Positions 1-9,461 of a DNA stretch of 64,000 nt are shown piece by piece. The DNA is from Amylostereum areolatum. Its lineage: Eukaryota; Basidiomycota; Agaricomycetes; Russulales; Stereaceae. Numbering within the stretch: the stretch's first letter is position 1; each line of letters starts with the position of its first letter. The position numbers were made by a program, and so were the translations under genes. The stretch lies in assembly GCA_012932865.1 (NCBI GenBank), contig SAXG01000006.1, positions 1,323,902 through 1,387,901 on the forward strand, in the 5' to 3' direction. The notes below the pieces were generated by a model. It ran no database searches. It worked only from the letters and a program-made list of their open reading frames with translations, and was not told where the DNA came from.

Positions 1-317
1 TTGTCACGTTCGATTTCGGTGACGGCTGTGAATTCTTCGCGTTCATACACGAAGTCGAAAGGGGAAATGGAAGTTTTCTTCTTCCAAGGCTTGGTGTTCC
101 TCTCCCATGTACTAGCCCCCGAGTCGAGGACGGTTACTAGTACGGCAAGGGGATCGGGGTGTCGAGGGATATGTCACTGGTCTTTCCAATCGCAAGACGG
201 TCTGCCTCAGCCTTCTCGGTGTTGGCTGTCTCTCGTTCAAGGGTCACGAGCCCAAGAACTTCTGGGTACTTTCCCTTGTCGCTTTACTAGCCTCCTACAC
301 CGTTAGGTGTGCCACAG
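1..317 (-). repeat. Gypsy leader/gag-start fragment, copy 1
   Basis: Positions 40-310 are repeated almost exactly at 788-1066 in the same orientation. The same sequence recurs, inverted and more diverged, at about 3090-3260, just before gag of the chromovirus. It is therefore a piece of the 5' leader and gag start of a related LTR element read on the minus strand. No intact ORF is supported. Positions 1-39 match nothing else I could see in the window. Confidence 0.7.
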
Positions 318-787
318 GCATCTCGGGAACCTCGGGGACCTCGGGGATAATATCCCAATTCATTTTTATTTTCATTTCCATCTGACTACTCATCACTTAG
401 TAACACTCCGTCACTCCGGTGGAGACCCGGCTTATCCTTGCTCCTTCCTGACGTCATGACTCCAGGCTCGTCTTATCATCGCTTCCTTTGACTCCACATG
501 ACATCATAATGCTGCGCATGACATCATGCCGCTCCGGACCTGGCTCATCCTTATTGTCTCACTTACTGATCCTGCTGTGCATGTATCTATACTTAGCTCT
601 GCTTACTGACCGCCGTGTGTCGTAGCTTACTAAGTGACTCTGCCTCGTAGTATATAAGGGCTCCGTTCCTCCTGTACATATTCCCCATCTCGACCTGGTC
701 AATACTACCGACCTTATCCCCCATCGTCCCTCTTCACTTGTGTTACACGTCGTCGCCTAGTGCTCGTCACTAAGGCCGTTGCTGACA
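318..787 (+). mobile_element. LTR of gypsy subfamily A, 5'-truncated
   Basis: This 470-bp LTR ends in TTGCTGACA like the other gypsy LTRs here and has a TATA box (TATATAAGG, 651-659). It is the reverse complement of 1333-1802. Compared with that full copy it lacks the first ~23 bp, including the TGTCATGAAC start. It is related to but clearly diverged from the LTRs of the main chromovirus (1826-2191 and 28847-29304), so I call it subfamily A. Direct copies of leader sequence flank it on both sides, which a simple LTR insertion would not produce. Confidence 0.8.
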
Positions 788-1332
788 CGTTCATACACGA
801 AGTCGAAGTCGGGGAAATGGAAGTTTTCTTCTTCCAAGGCTTGGTGTTCCTCTCCCATGTACTAGCCCCCGAGTCGAGGACGGTTACTAGTACGGCAAGG
901 GGATCGGGTGTCGAGGGATATGTCACTGGTCTTTCCAATCGCAAGACGGTCTGCCTCAGCCTTCTCGGCCTGTTGGCTGTCTCTTCGTTCAAGGGTCATG
1001 AGCCCAAGAACTTCTCGGGTCACTTTCCCTTTGTCGCTTTTACTAGCCTCCTACACCGTTAGGTGCACCTTCAACTGTCACGTCTGGGTTCTCGTGGTGT
1101 TCGAGGGGCCCCGAGTACGTGTAACGTAACGCGGTTACGTCAAGCCGGCGCCGCTGATGCGTGCACACGACCACAGAATCGGGGTGACTAGTCGCGTACG
1201 CTGGGGGTAATGATCCGAGGCGGCACGAAGAAAAAGTGGAGTTAGTAGCGCAATAAGGCGTCTACTACGGACAGGTATGCTACGCTACGATGGTCGTCGG
1301 GTAGTGCGATGGTAAAGTAGATCTCGACCTTA
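788..1332 (-). repeat. Gypsy A leader/gag-start fragment, copy 2
   Basis: Read on the minus strand this follows directly from the inverted LTR at 1333-1825. Its first bases (1332 downward) align with the leader that follows the 5' LTR of the chromovirus at 2192 onward (TAAGNTCGAGATCT-type start). The distal part (1066-788) is the gag-start sequence also seen at 40-310 and, diverged, at 3090-3260. So 1825 down to 788 looks like the 5' end (LTR plus leader plus gag start) of a minus-strand gypsy element, cut off where the forward LTR begins. Confidence 0.7.
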
Positions 1333-1825
1333 TGTCAGCAACGGCCTTAGTGACGAGCACTAGGCGACGACGTGTGACACAAGTGAAGAAGGACGATGGG
1401 GGGTAAGGTCGGTAGTATTGACTAGGTCGAGATGGGGAATATGTACAGGAGGAACGGAGCCCTTATATACTACGAGGCAGAGTCACTTAGTAAGCTACGA
1501 CACACGGCGGTCAGTAAGCAGAGCTAAGTATAGATACATGCGCAGCAGGATCAGTAAGCGAGACAATAAGGATGAGCCGGGTCCGGAGCGGCATGATGTC
1601 ATACGCAGCATTATGATGTCATGTGGAGTCAAAGGAAGCGATGATAAGACGAGCCTGGAGTCATGACGTCAGGAAGGAGCAAGGATAAGCCGGGTCTCCA
1701 CCGGAGTGACGGAGTGTTACTAAGTGATGAGTAGTCAGATAGAAATGAAAATAAAAATGAATTGGGATATTATCCCCGAGGTCCCCGAGGTTCCCGAGAT
1801 GCCCGGAATGGTAACGTTCATGACA
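1333..1825 (-). mobile_element. Full-length LTR of gypsy subfamily A, inverted
   Basis: A 493-bp LTR on the minus strand that starts TGTCATGAAC and ends GCTGACA, with a TATA box on that strand (plus-strand positions 1461-1469). It is the inverted partner of 318-787. The junction at 1825/1826 abuts the truncated 5' LTR of the main chromovirus, so this insertion or rearrangement seems to have removed the first ~95 bp of that LTR. I see no 5-bp target duplication. Confidence 0.8.
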
Positions 1826-2191
1826 CCGGACCCGGTTCACCTATATCCCGCCCGGACCCACGTGACTCATCTTGACCCGGGTCTGACTCCTTTCTCTTGA
1901 CTCATGCTGTACGATACTGACTCATGCTGTGCTCTTTTACATACGACTGCTTACTTATACTAGGTCTGCTTACTGATCGCCGTGTATTGGTTGCTTACCT
2001 AAGTCTCTCTCCTCTTGTGTATGTAAGGCTCGCTCGCGCTGTACATATTCCTTATCTCGAGCTAGTCAATTCTACCGACTTTGCTTGCTTTCCCTTGTCT
2101 GTCGCCGTGTCTGATCGGCTCCCCTCCGTTGTCCTCATCTTCTAGTCAGCTGTGTCGTAACTTGGTGCTGTTGCACTAGTCGTTGCTGACA
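1826..2191 (+). mobile_element. 5' LTR of the chromovirus, truncated
   Basis: Matches 28939-29304 of the 3' LTR but lacks its first ~95 bp. It ends GTTGCTGACA at 2191. All differences from the 3' LTR that I can find are C/T or G/A, many in a CpG context. One changes the TATA box from TATATAAGG in the 3' LTR to TATGTAAGG here (2020-2028). Confidence 0.85.
1863..1924 (+). promoter_or_regulatory. Cluster of three TGACTCA (bZIP-type) motifs in the LTR
   Basis: The heptamer TGACTCA occurs at 1863-1869, 1898-1904 and 1918-1924, upstream of the TATA-like box. The same three motifs are kept in the 3' LTR at 28976-28982, 29011-29017 and 29031-29037, and the first overlaps a CACGTG E-box (28972-28977). 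TGACTCA is the consensus site of Gcn4/AP-1 bZIP factors. Use of these sites is inferred, not shown. Confidence 0.5.
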
Positions 2192-2322
2192 TAAGCTCGA
2201 GATCTGTTTACTCTTGCACCACCCTACGACCGTCCCTATGTACTGTAGCATAGTAGTAGTAGTACCCGTCTGGTATTGACCTTGTTCTTCCCCCGTGCCA
2301 CCCTAGACCGTTGCCCCCAGAG

Positions 2323-2977
2323 TAGAGCTCTTCACGAGTGCACTCTTACAGGTACCTGCAACCTTGAGACAGGTACCTGTGACTCCAGATCTTATACTCC
2401 CACTCTCACGAGTATCAGGCACACAGGTACCTGTGGCACGGATACTCCCACTCGCGGATACACAGGTATGACAAGTACCTGTCGTTCCTAGAAAATATGA
2501 TACAAGCAGCAGTAGTGGCCTTCTTAGACTCATCTTGGAAGCTCTGTTAGGCATATTGACACTCCATCTTCAAGGCAAGGATAATGCTAGTAACATTTAA
2601 GTACAGGTAAACATGTATCAGAGTATGATACAGCATACCACACAAGGCTTTCAGCTATATATGTGAGGGGAGGAGAGGAAATAGATGAGAAAGGGGCCAC
2701 AATAGAAACAACAGTACATAAGGATCTACAAGAGAGAATGATTATATCAATCCAACAGCTATTATCTGTAATTACATCAAGATCAACCCTGCCAAAGTAC
2801 CTGACAGGTATTTGACAGGTACTTGCACAGGTAACCTGTGAGCTCAAAAGTCATACCTGTACTCTCACGAGTATCAGGCACACGAGTACCTGTATCCGCG
2901 GATGGCAATACCCACGGATGTGCCTTACAGGTACTCATACAGGTACTCACGAGTATAGCCACTCGTGAAGAGCTCTA
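2323..2977 (+). mobile_element. hAT-like MITE, copy 1 (655 bp)
   Basis: Terminal inverted repeats TAGAGCTCTTCACGAGTG / CACTCGTGAAGAGCTCTA bound a 655-bp element, flanked by the 8-bp direct repeat CCCCAGAG (2315-2322 and 2978-2985). An 8-bp duplication and a TAGAG terminus fit the hAT superfamily. Both ends are packed with ACAGGTACCTGT-like motifs, possibly subterminal transposase sites. It has no transposase, only short chance ORFs. An almost identical inverted copy lies at 10703-11357; the one difference I noted is a single codon in a chance ORF. Confidence 0.9.
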
Positions 2978-3118
2978 CCCCAGAGTACGCGACTCGTTAC
3001 CCTGACATTGTGGTCATGCACACGTATACTGGTGCCGGCTTGACGTTTCCTCGAAACGTTACACCTACTCGAGACTCTCCAATACCAGGAGTTGAAAGCT
3101 CAGAGGTGACAGTAGAAG

Positions 3119-5240
3119 GTGCACCCTTGGTGTAGGAAACGAGTAAAAGCGGCGAAAGGAAAGCGGTTTAGGAAGTCTTTGGGCTCGTGTCCCCTAGACA
3201 AAGAGACAGCCAACAGGTCGAGAAGACTGAGGCAGACCGTCTTGCGATCTCGTAACAGAACCACCTTCCCTCGACAAAATCTTCCCTTGCCGCACAGAGT
3301 AACTATTCCGACTGGGGGCTCGTGCATGGAAGATTGGTGCTCGCAAGTACAAGAATTCATCCCCATCAGCAACGATACTATCATCTCCCTCATCAACGAG
3401 TCTAAAGACCCTTGGGCCTGGCACAATTGGAAGGTCGCCCTCGGCGTAGAAGAACTTGAAGACTCCGTCATAGACGTCCACTTCTATCGCCTCAAAATAA
3501 GCGAACAAGGAAACGGAAACCTCTACGTCTACTTCTGCCCATACGACACCTACCGCTACAAACTCGAGCAACCCCCAACGTCCTTCTACGCGCCCAACGA
3601 GAAAATACCAGTTGACACTCGACACACCCACCACCTCCTTACACCAGGCAACACCCCCAGCCCCACACCAGAGCCAGAGGTCATCGACCTCACCCACTTA
3701 TAAACAATTCCCTTGTTTGAACTCAATGGTTCCGACTCCAGCTCCGAAACAGGCTCTGACACCGACATCGAGAACTGCTGCATCTTCCCCCTCCCACTAG
3801 GCTTCACCCAAGAAGACGAGGACCTCTTCTTTGCTCGACTTGGAGACACCACCCAAGAAGTTGCCTTTGTAACCACTGAGCTTAGTGGCATCATCTGGTA
3901 CTTCACTGACGGAGACCAACCCGACCTCACCGAAGCTGACTTCGACTTTATCGCCGCCTCCGCCCTACCACCTGTTACCAACGAAGACTTCTCTGACCTC
4001 GACGAACCAGTCATGGCTGCCCAGTGGATCCGCACCGACCCCCAACCCCCTCTCCCTGCCGAGCTTGCCAACTGCACCGAAATCGGTGGAACATGGAACA
4101 TCGTCATCGGCCAAACTGGCTCTCCCATCCAACACATGAATAACGGCACCGACGATGCATGGCTCATGGAAGTAAATGGCCAATGGGTCGCCATCCCTGC
4201 CGTGCTTGTTGCCGCCCTCAACCTGCCACCCCCCACCGTCAACGTCACTGCCCCCCCATCACCGTCAACCCCCCTGCGGTCACTGTTAGCGCCCCAGCCG
4301 CCGCCGCTGCCAGACCCCCTTGAAAGAAGGTCCACACAAAAACTCCTGAAGGCTTCTCTGGGAAACGAGAGGACTTCAACGGCTGGATGCGGTCATGCGA
4401 GGAGTACATGCGAGCCGCCGAGGATGACCTCGTGACGGACAAGGACAAAGTACTCTTCATCCTCACCTACATGACGGGGGAAGCAGCACGCACCTGGAAG
4501 GCCAAGTACGAGGATGCGCACCTAGCCAATGGAGCCATGGTTGCCTGGGTGGACTTCCACAAGGCGCTCAAAGGCGCCTTCACTGACGTCAATGAGCAGC
4601 ACCGTGCCGCGGTCGAACTAGACGGGTTCAAACAGACGAAGGGTACCACCGCCCATGAATACTTTGCCAGGTTTGAACAACTGGCAAGGAAGGCTGGGTA
4701 CTCCACGGCGCAGGACCCCATCCACCTCATGCAGCTGCTTAAGCACAACATCTACTACCGGACCATCTACTCCATCTATGACAGCGGTCACGTCCCTCAG
4801 AAATATGAGGACCTCAAGGAGCGCATCATTCTGATTGATGGACTGTGACAGGAGCGGGAGGACCTGAAAACTCAACGCAGCGGCCCTGCGCAGAACCAAA
4901 AACCCAAAGGACAAGGGTCGTCCAATGGGCAGCAAGGGGGACAGGTCCCATGGCGCCGCAACGGAACCGGCACGGTACACAGTGGCAAAGGACAGCCGAT
5001 GGACGTCAACCGTGTCGACATTAAGGACTGATGCTTCCGCTGCGGACAGAATGGCCACCAGGTGCGGGACTGCAGGGTGGACGTGAAGAACATCCGAGAC
5101 ATGTGGGGAGGGACCGGTACACGTAACCACCAAAGCGGGAGGCTCGAGCACAGACGTTCGAGACGCCCACCGCTTGGGCTAGGAGCCTGTCGGCTGAAGA
5201 TCGGAAAAGCGTGATGGACGTGCTTCAAGCTCCGCCGAAG
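3119..5240 (+). pseudogene. Chromovirus gag (broken)
   Basis: Gag of the chromovirus. The N-terminal part runs from about 3275 and passes an in-frame TAA (3701-3703) into an acidic, Pro-rich segment (3713-4300). A frame change near 4310 leads into the conserved capsid-like core (about 4330-4845; Trp-rich, with an ARTWK..Y motif near 4488 and a Y/F-ARFEQLAR helix near 4665). An in-frame TGA (4846-4848) is followed by a basic Gln/Gly-rich tail, then a second TGA (5029-5031) directly before a CCHC zinc knuckle (C-x2-C-x4-H-x4-C, 5032-5073) that would bind the RNA genome. Four lesions show the gene is non-functional. The exact start codon is uncertain. Confidence 0.8.
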
Positions 5241-5263
5241 GTGGAAGAGAAGAAGGAGGGTTT

Positions 5264-7622
5264 TTGAGGGGGCTGACGATGTACATGGCATCTGAAGCCC
5301 AAGTTTCTGTTTCTCGCTCATCTGGTTTTGTTGCGCCTCGGTGGCCTGGTTCTCATTTGCATATGCGCATTGTTGATTCGGACTGTACTACTACGGGGGA
5401 TATCCCCATTATGACTTCTTTTACGGACTCTATCGGTACGGGCACGTGTTCCGTTGTTATTTTAGATAGTCAGGCTTCGATTTGTGAGCCTTTGGCTTTG
5501 GATACGGCATCAGTTTCGGTTTCAGTTTTGGATACGGCTTTGGATACGGACTCAGTTTTGGTCATGGACCCTGTGGAGACAGGGACAACACCGTGCGATG
5601 GAAGGGGCACGGCGCCCAAATCATGTTATATGGCAACTGGAACGGCTCAATGGACGCTTCGTCGCTTAAGGGAAGACAAACCCAAAAGTGTGATCACAAT
5701 CCTTCGCATCTGGATACACCATCGATGCCGCGACGAAGCTACTTATGAAGCTATCAAGGAGATAACTGGAATGGAAGACAAATTGGCATGCCAAGCTCTA
5801 CTAGAGCTCGCCACTCCCATGCAGTTTATACGCTCCTTGAGCGCTAAGGAACAAACGGTCATTCCCACACAACTTGTGGTAGATTCCAAGCGCATTGTCA
5901 AGGCTCTCGCACTCCTGGACAGCGATTGCACTGGCTCGTGTATCAACACAAAGTTTGTACAGGAAAACCTCATCCCCACGCGACGGACTGCTCGCCCAAT
6001 CCCAGTACGAAATGCAGATGGCACGCTCAATGCGGGAGGTCCCATCACGGAATATGTCACGCTTCGTCTAATCATTCAAGACCATGAAGAAAGCATCGAC
6101 CTCGCAGTCTCCAATCTAGGAGATACAGACCTCTTCATCGGACATGAGTGGCTGAAAAAGCACAATCCTCGCATTGACTGGAAATCAGGATCGATTGAAT
6201 TCGACCGATGCCCTACAAGCTGCTCTCATCCCCCTCCCCTTCTCAATATTGATGATGACGAAGAAGAGGAGGAAGAGCCAGTCCACATGGAAAAGGACGA
6301 GCAGCTGTTCGCTTTCGACTGGGACGGTTACAAGACAACCTACCACATCCGGACCCATGCATCAGACATTGCAATCGAGGAGCACGCTAAGAAAAAGGAA
6401 CAGACCTTCTCAGAGCGGGTCCCAACAGTGTACCATGAATTCAAAGACATCTTTGACAAAGACGACTTCGACAAGCTTCCTGAGCGACGCCCATGGGACC
6501 ACGCCATTGAACTCACTCCTAACTTCAAACCGGTCGATTGCAAAGTTTACCCCCTCACATTGGACGAGCAAAAGCAACTGGACGCCTTTTTGGAAGAGAA
6601 CCTGAGATCTGGACGGATCCAGCCGTCCAAATCACCCATGGCCTCCCCATTCTTCTTCATCAAGAAAAAAGACGGCTTGTTACGTCCTGTGCAAGACTAT
6701 CGAAAGCTCAATGAGATGACAATAAAGAACTGTTACCCGCTCCCACTCATCCAAGAGTTGGTTGATAAGCTTAAGGGAGCATGGCACTTTACCAAGCTCA
6801 ATGTCCGATGGGGGTACAACAATGTTCGGATTAAAGAAGGGGACAAATGGAAAGCTGTGTTCCGCACGAACAAAGGTCTCTACGAGCCTACAGTCATGTT
6901 CTTCGGACTCACCAACTCCCCATCTACGTTCCAAGCCATGATGAATGACCTGTTTAAAGACTTGATCCACCAAGGAGTCGTAGTCGTCTATTTGGACGAC
7001 ATCCTCATCTTCACGCATACACTAGAAGAACATTGTCGGATAGTCAAGGAGGTTCTTCGGATCCTGCGAGAAACAAACTCTATCTGAAGCCAGAAAAGTG
7101 CAAGTTTGAGAAGGCAGAAATCGAATACCTGGGCATGATTGTCGGTGGAGGAAGGGTTCGCATGGATCCAGCAAAGGTTGCAGCAATCACCAACTGGCCA
7201 GCCCCCAAAACGAAGAAACAACTTCAATCGTTTTTGGGCTTTTGCAACTTCTACTGTCGCTTTATCAAGGACTTCAGTGGCATCGCTCACCCAATGACTA
7301 AACTCACAGGGAAGACAGAATGGGTCTGGGACACCCCACAGCAGGAGGCGTTTGAGGAACTCAAGCGACATATAACATCGCAGCCGGTTCTAGCAATCCC
7401 TACAGATGAGGGACAGTTCCGTGTCGAAGCGGACTCCTCTGACTATGCCACGGGCGCGGTACTTTCGCAACAACAGGACAATGGCAAATGGCACCCAGTC
7501 ACCTTCCTCTCAAAGTCCCTCAGCGAAGCTGAGAGGAACTATGAGATTTATGACAAGGAATTACTGGCTATCATGACAGCACTAGAGGAATGGAGACAAT
7601 ACCTCATGGGGGCACGACAGGA
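5264..7622 (+). pseudogene. Chromovirus pol, first part: protease, RT and RNase H start (broken)
   Basis: The protease active-site region reads Leu-Asp-Ser-Asp-Cys-Thr near 5915-5930, where retroviral-type aspartic proteases normally have Asp-Ser-Gly, so a key Gly is replaced (GAT, 5924-5926). Reverse transcriptase follows, with the substrate-pocket and FFGLTNSP region (about 6898-6930) and the catalytic VVVYLDDILIFT motif near 6976-7012. A frameshift near 7080 separates this from the RT connection and RNase H (FRVEADSSDYATGAVL near 7419). Coding stops at 7622, where the KDZ transposon is inserted; the missing RNase H part resumes at 26209. Confidence 0.88.
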
Positions 7623-7710
7623 CCCCAGACAGTCAAGTAATAAGCAGTTAACACATAATCTACGCGTCTTTTAACCCACTCTTAACACAAACCCCACGGT
7701 AGGCCCAAGG
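7623..7710 (+). repeat. KDZ left terminal inverted repeat
   Basis: Pairs with the reverse complement of 26109-26199 over ~90 bp with scattered substitutions and small indels. The best conserved stretch is the inner end, ACAAACCCCACGGT followed by GGCCCAAGG. The outer end begins CCCCAGACAGTCAA here and CACATAAGACAGTCAA on the right, so the first 4-6 bases differ. Confidence 0.85.
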
Positions 7711-9461
7711 GGGGGTCCGGGGGCCCAAAGGGACCTATCCTCCGGGGCATAGTGAGATCATAGGGGAGGGGGTGGGGTAGGAGTACCCGCGGATTCCATA
7801 GGGGGTCCGGGAGACTGCCTATTCAACGTCCGGGGGAGGAGATAAAGAGGGTGGGGAGGGGTCCCCATCCGGGCTACATCCGAGGAGGCAGGGTCCAAGG
7901 GGGGTCCTGCACCCATCATCCGGGGCACATCCGGGAGGGGGTCCGCCACCCACCATCTGGAGAACATCTGGGAGGGGTCCACCACCCACCATCCGGAGAA
8001 CATCCGGGAGGGGTCCACCACCCATCATCCGGGGCACATCCGGGAGGGAGTGGGTTCATCCATGGGGTCAATGTTTGGGGGAAGCACATAATATATTGCT
8101 ATATATACTAGTATCCTAACTACTACACCCAGTCACCCAGGCACGCAAATCCAGATATAACTCCCGGATGGTGCCATGGGTCTGAAAGAAATGAAGATAT
8201 CAGATAAATTCGAAGATGGGATCGTGAGAGGCAGACAGTGTAGGGTATTGGATGGCAGGAGAGGAAGGTGTTCCTCTGCGTCGGATGGTGGGACCTTTGG
8301 GCCCTGCTGGTATGTGACGGAGTGGCGTCAGTTGTGGACTCGGACCCACACCCAGATGTGCACGGACCTGTTACTGATTTGGCAAGTGACGGAGTGGTGT
8401 CGGTCGCAAACTGACATCTGGCGCTCGGGCCCTGGACTTGGTGTGTGAACGGAGTGGCGTCAGTCGCGGACTCGGTCATTAGTGGGGGGGGCGGGCGTTG
8501 GGATGTGATGGAGTGGTGTCGGTTGCAGACACGGAAATGGTAGCGAAGTGGTAGTTCATGGGGCTCGGCTTTGAAAGAATGGGATAAGACGGAGGCAGAG
8601 GGGGGAGGGAATGCGAACATACATTTTTACAACTTGTACACTGTGTTCCCCAGGTCCGGATGCCACCCTCGGATGCCACCACCCTCGGATCATCGGTGCC
8701 ATAGTAAATATGATATCAGTGGGAGACAGCTAGGAAGGGTGTAGCGGGCACACCTTCGATAGCCTCCAGAACTGCTGTCCTCGTCTCCTGTGGATGGTAT
8801 AACCTGTTCATCTACCTGGATTTGGAGAGGGGGGGGTGGCCAGGTGGTGCCCTGTCGGTGACGAGTCCGTTGTGACATGGCCGCTTTCCTGGGGGATGGA
8901 GGGCTGACATTCTGACATTACGGAGCCACAAGCATTAACAATAATGATTTAAGGGGGCTCATGGGGCTAATGAGGACATAAAAAACCCAAGAACTGGGGG
9001 TGTGGTGTCAGGTGGCAAGACGAGGTCGAAGCCAAAAATGGTAATGCATTTGGACCGTGTGAATTCCGACCGGAACGACCAGTAATGTCACGTGCACTCT
9101 GCTAAGCGAAATACTCTAAGTCCCCAGTTCTTCCCCACCCTTCCACACACAGAACGACACAAGCAGAACCATTGATACAATTACTTCGGGGAATCAAGTC
9201 ATATATCTACATTACCATTACATACGCATGACAACCCTGCCACAGACACACAAAGTCATCCTCAACCTCCGAACCATCCGACACGTCCGAGACATCCGAG
9301 ACATCCGAAACATCTGAAACATCCGAAACATCCGAAGCATCTGACGCATCTGAGACACCAAAAAAACCATAACCCAAGAGATATATTACACTGTGTTAAA
9401 AGGTCAGAAGCAACCACACCTAGAACAATGGAAGACCTACACAAGAAGGTAGACTAGGAGT
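7711..9461. other. Left subterminal region of the KDZ element, no gene seen
   Basis: A G-rich stretch with several tandem repeats and no convincing coding region. A 36-bp unit (CATCCGGGAGGGGTCCACCA... type) is repeated about three and a half times at 7928-8050. A looser repeat built on GTGACGGAGTGGYGTCRGT recurs about every 65-75 bp at 8316-8550. A 9-bp array lies at 9278-9355. Long ORFs here only read through the repeats. The 3' untranslated part of the minus-strand cargo gene probably lies just left of 9462. Confidence 0.6.
9278..9355 (+). repeat. 9-bp tandem array, GACATCCGA type
   Basis: About eight imperfect copies of a 9-mer with consensus RACATCYGA. A second 9-bp array with core GGTCCGA sits near the other end of the element at 25915-25980. 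Both share the TCCGA core, which is also common through the rest of the element. Confidence 0.75.

Noticed and set aside
2587..2847. 86-codon ORF identical in both MITE copies (also 10833-11093)
   Set aside because: Identity follows from the youth of the MITE copies; it has no transposase motif and no known family.
7623..7630. CCCCAGAC at the KDZ left end resembles the hAT target duplications
   Set aside because: The KDZ duplication itself is ACGACAGG(A) and the right end lacks the motif, so the likeness is probably chance.
8123..8620. 165-codon minus-strand ORF with repeated ATDATPSHT-like peptides
   Set aside because: It reads through a non-coding tandem repeat; no start context, introns or family support.
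7928..9355. CRISPR-like array
   Set aside because: Units are contiguous or irregular tandem repeats without unique spacers of constant length, and this is a eukaryotic nuclear sequence.
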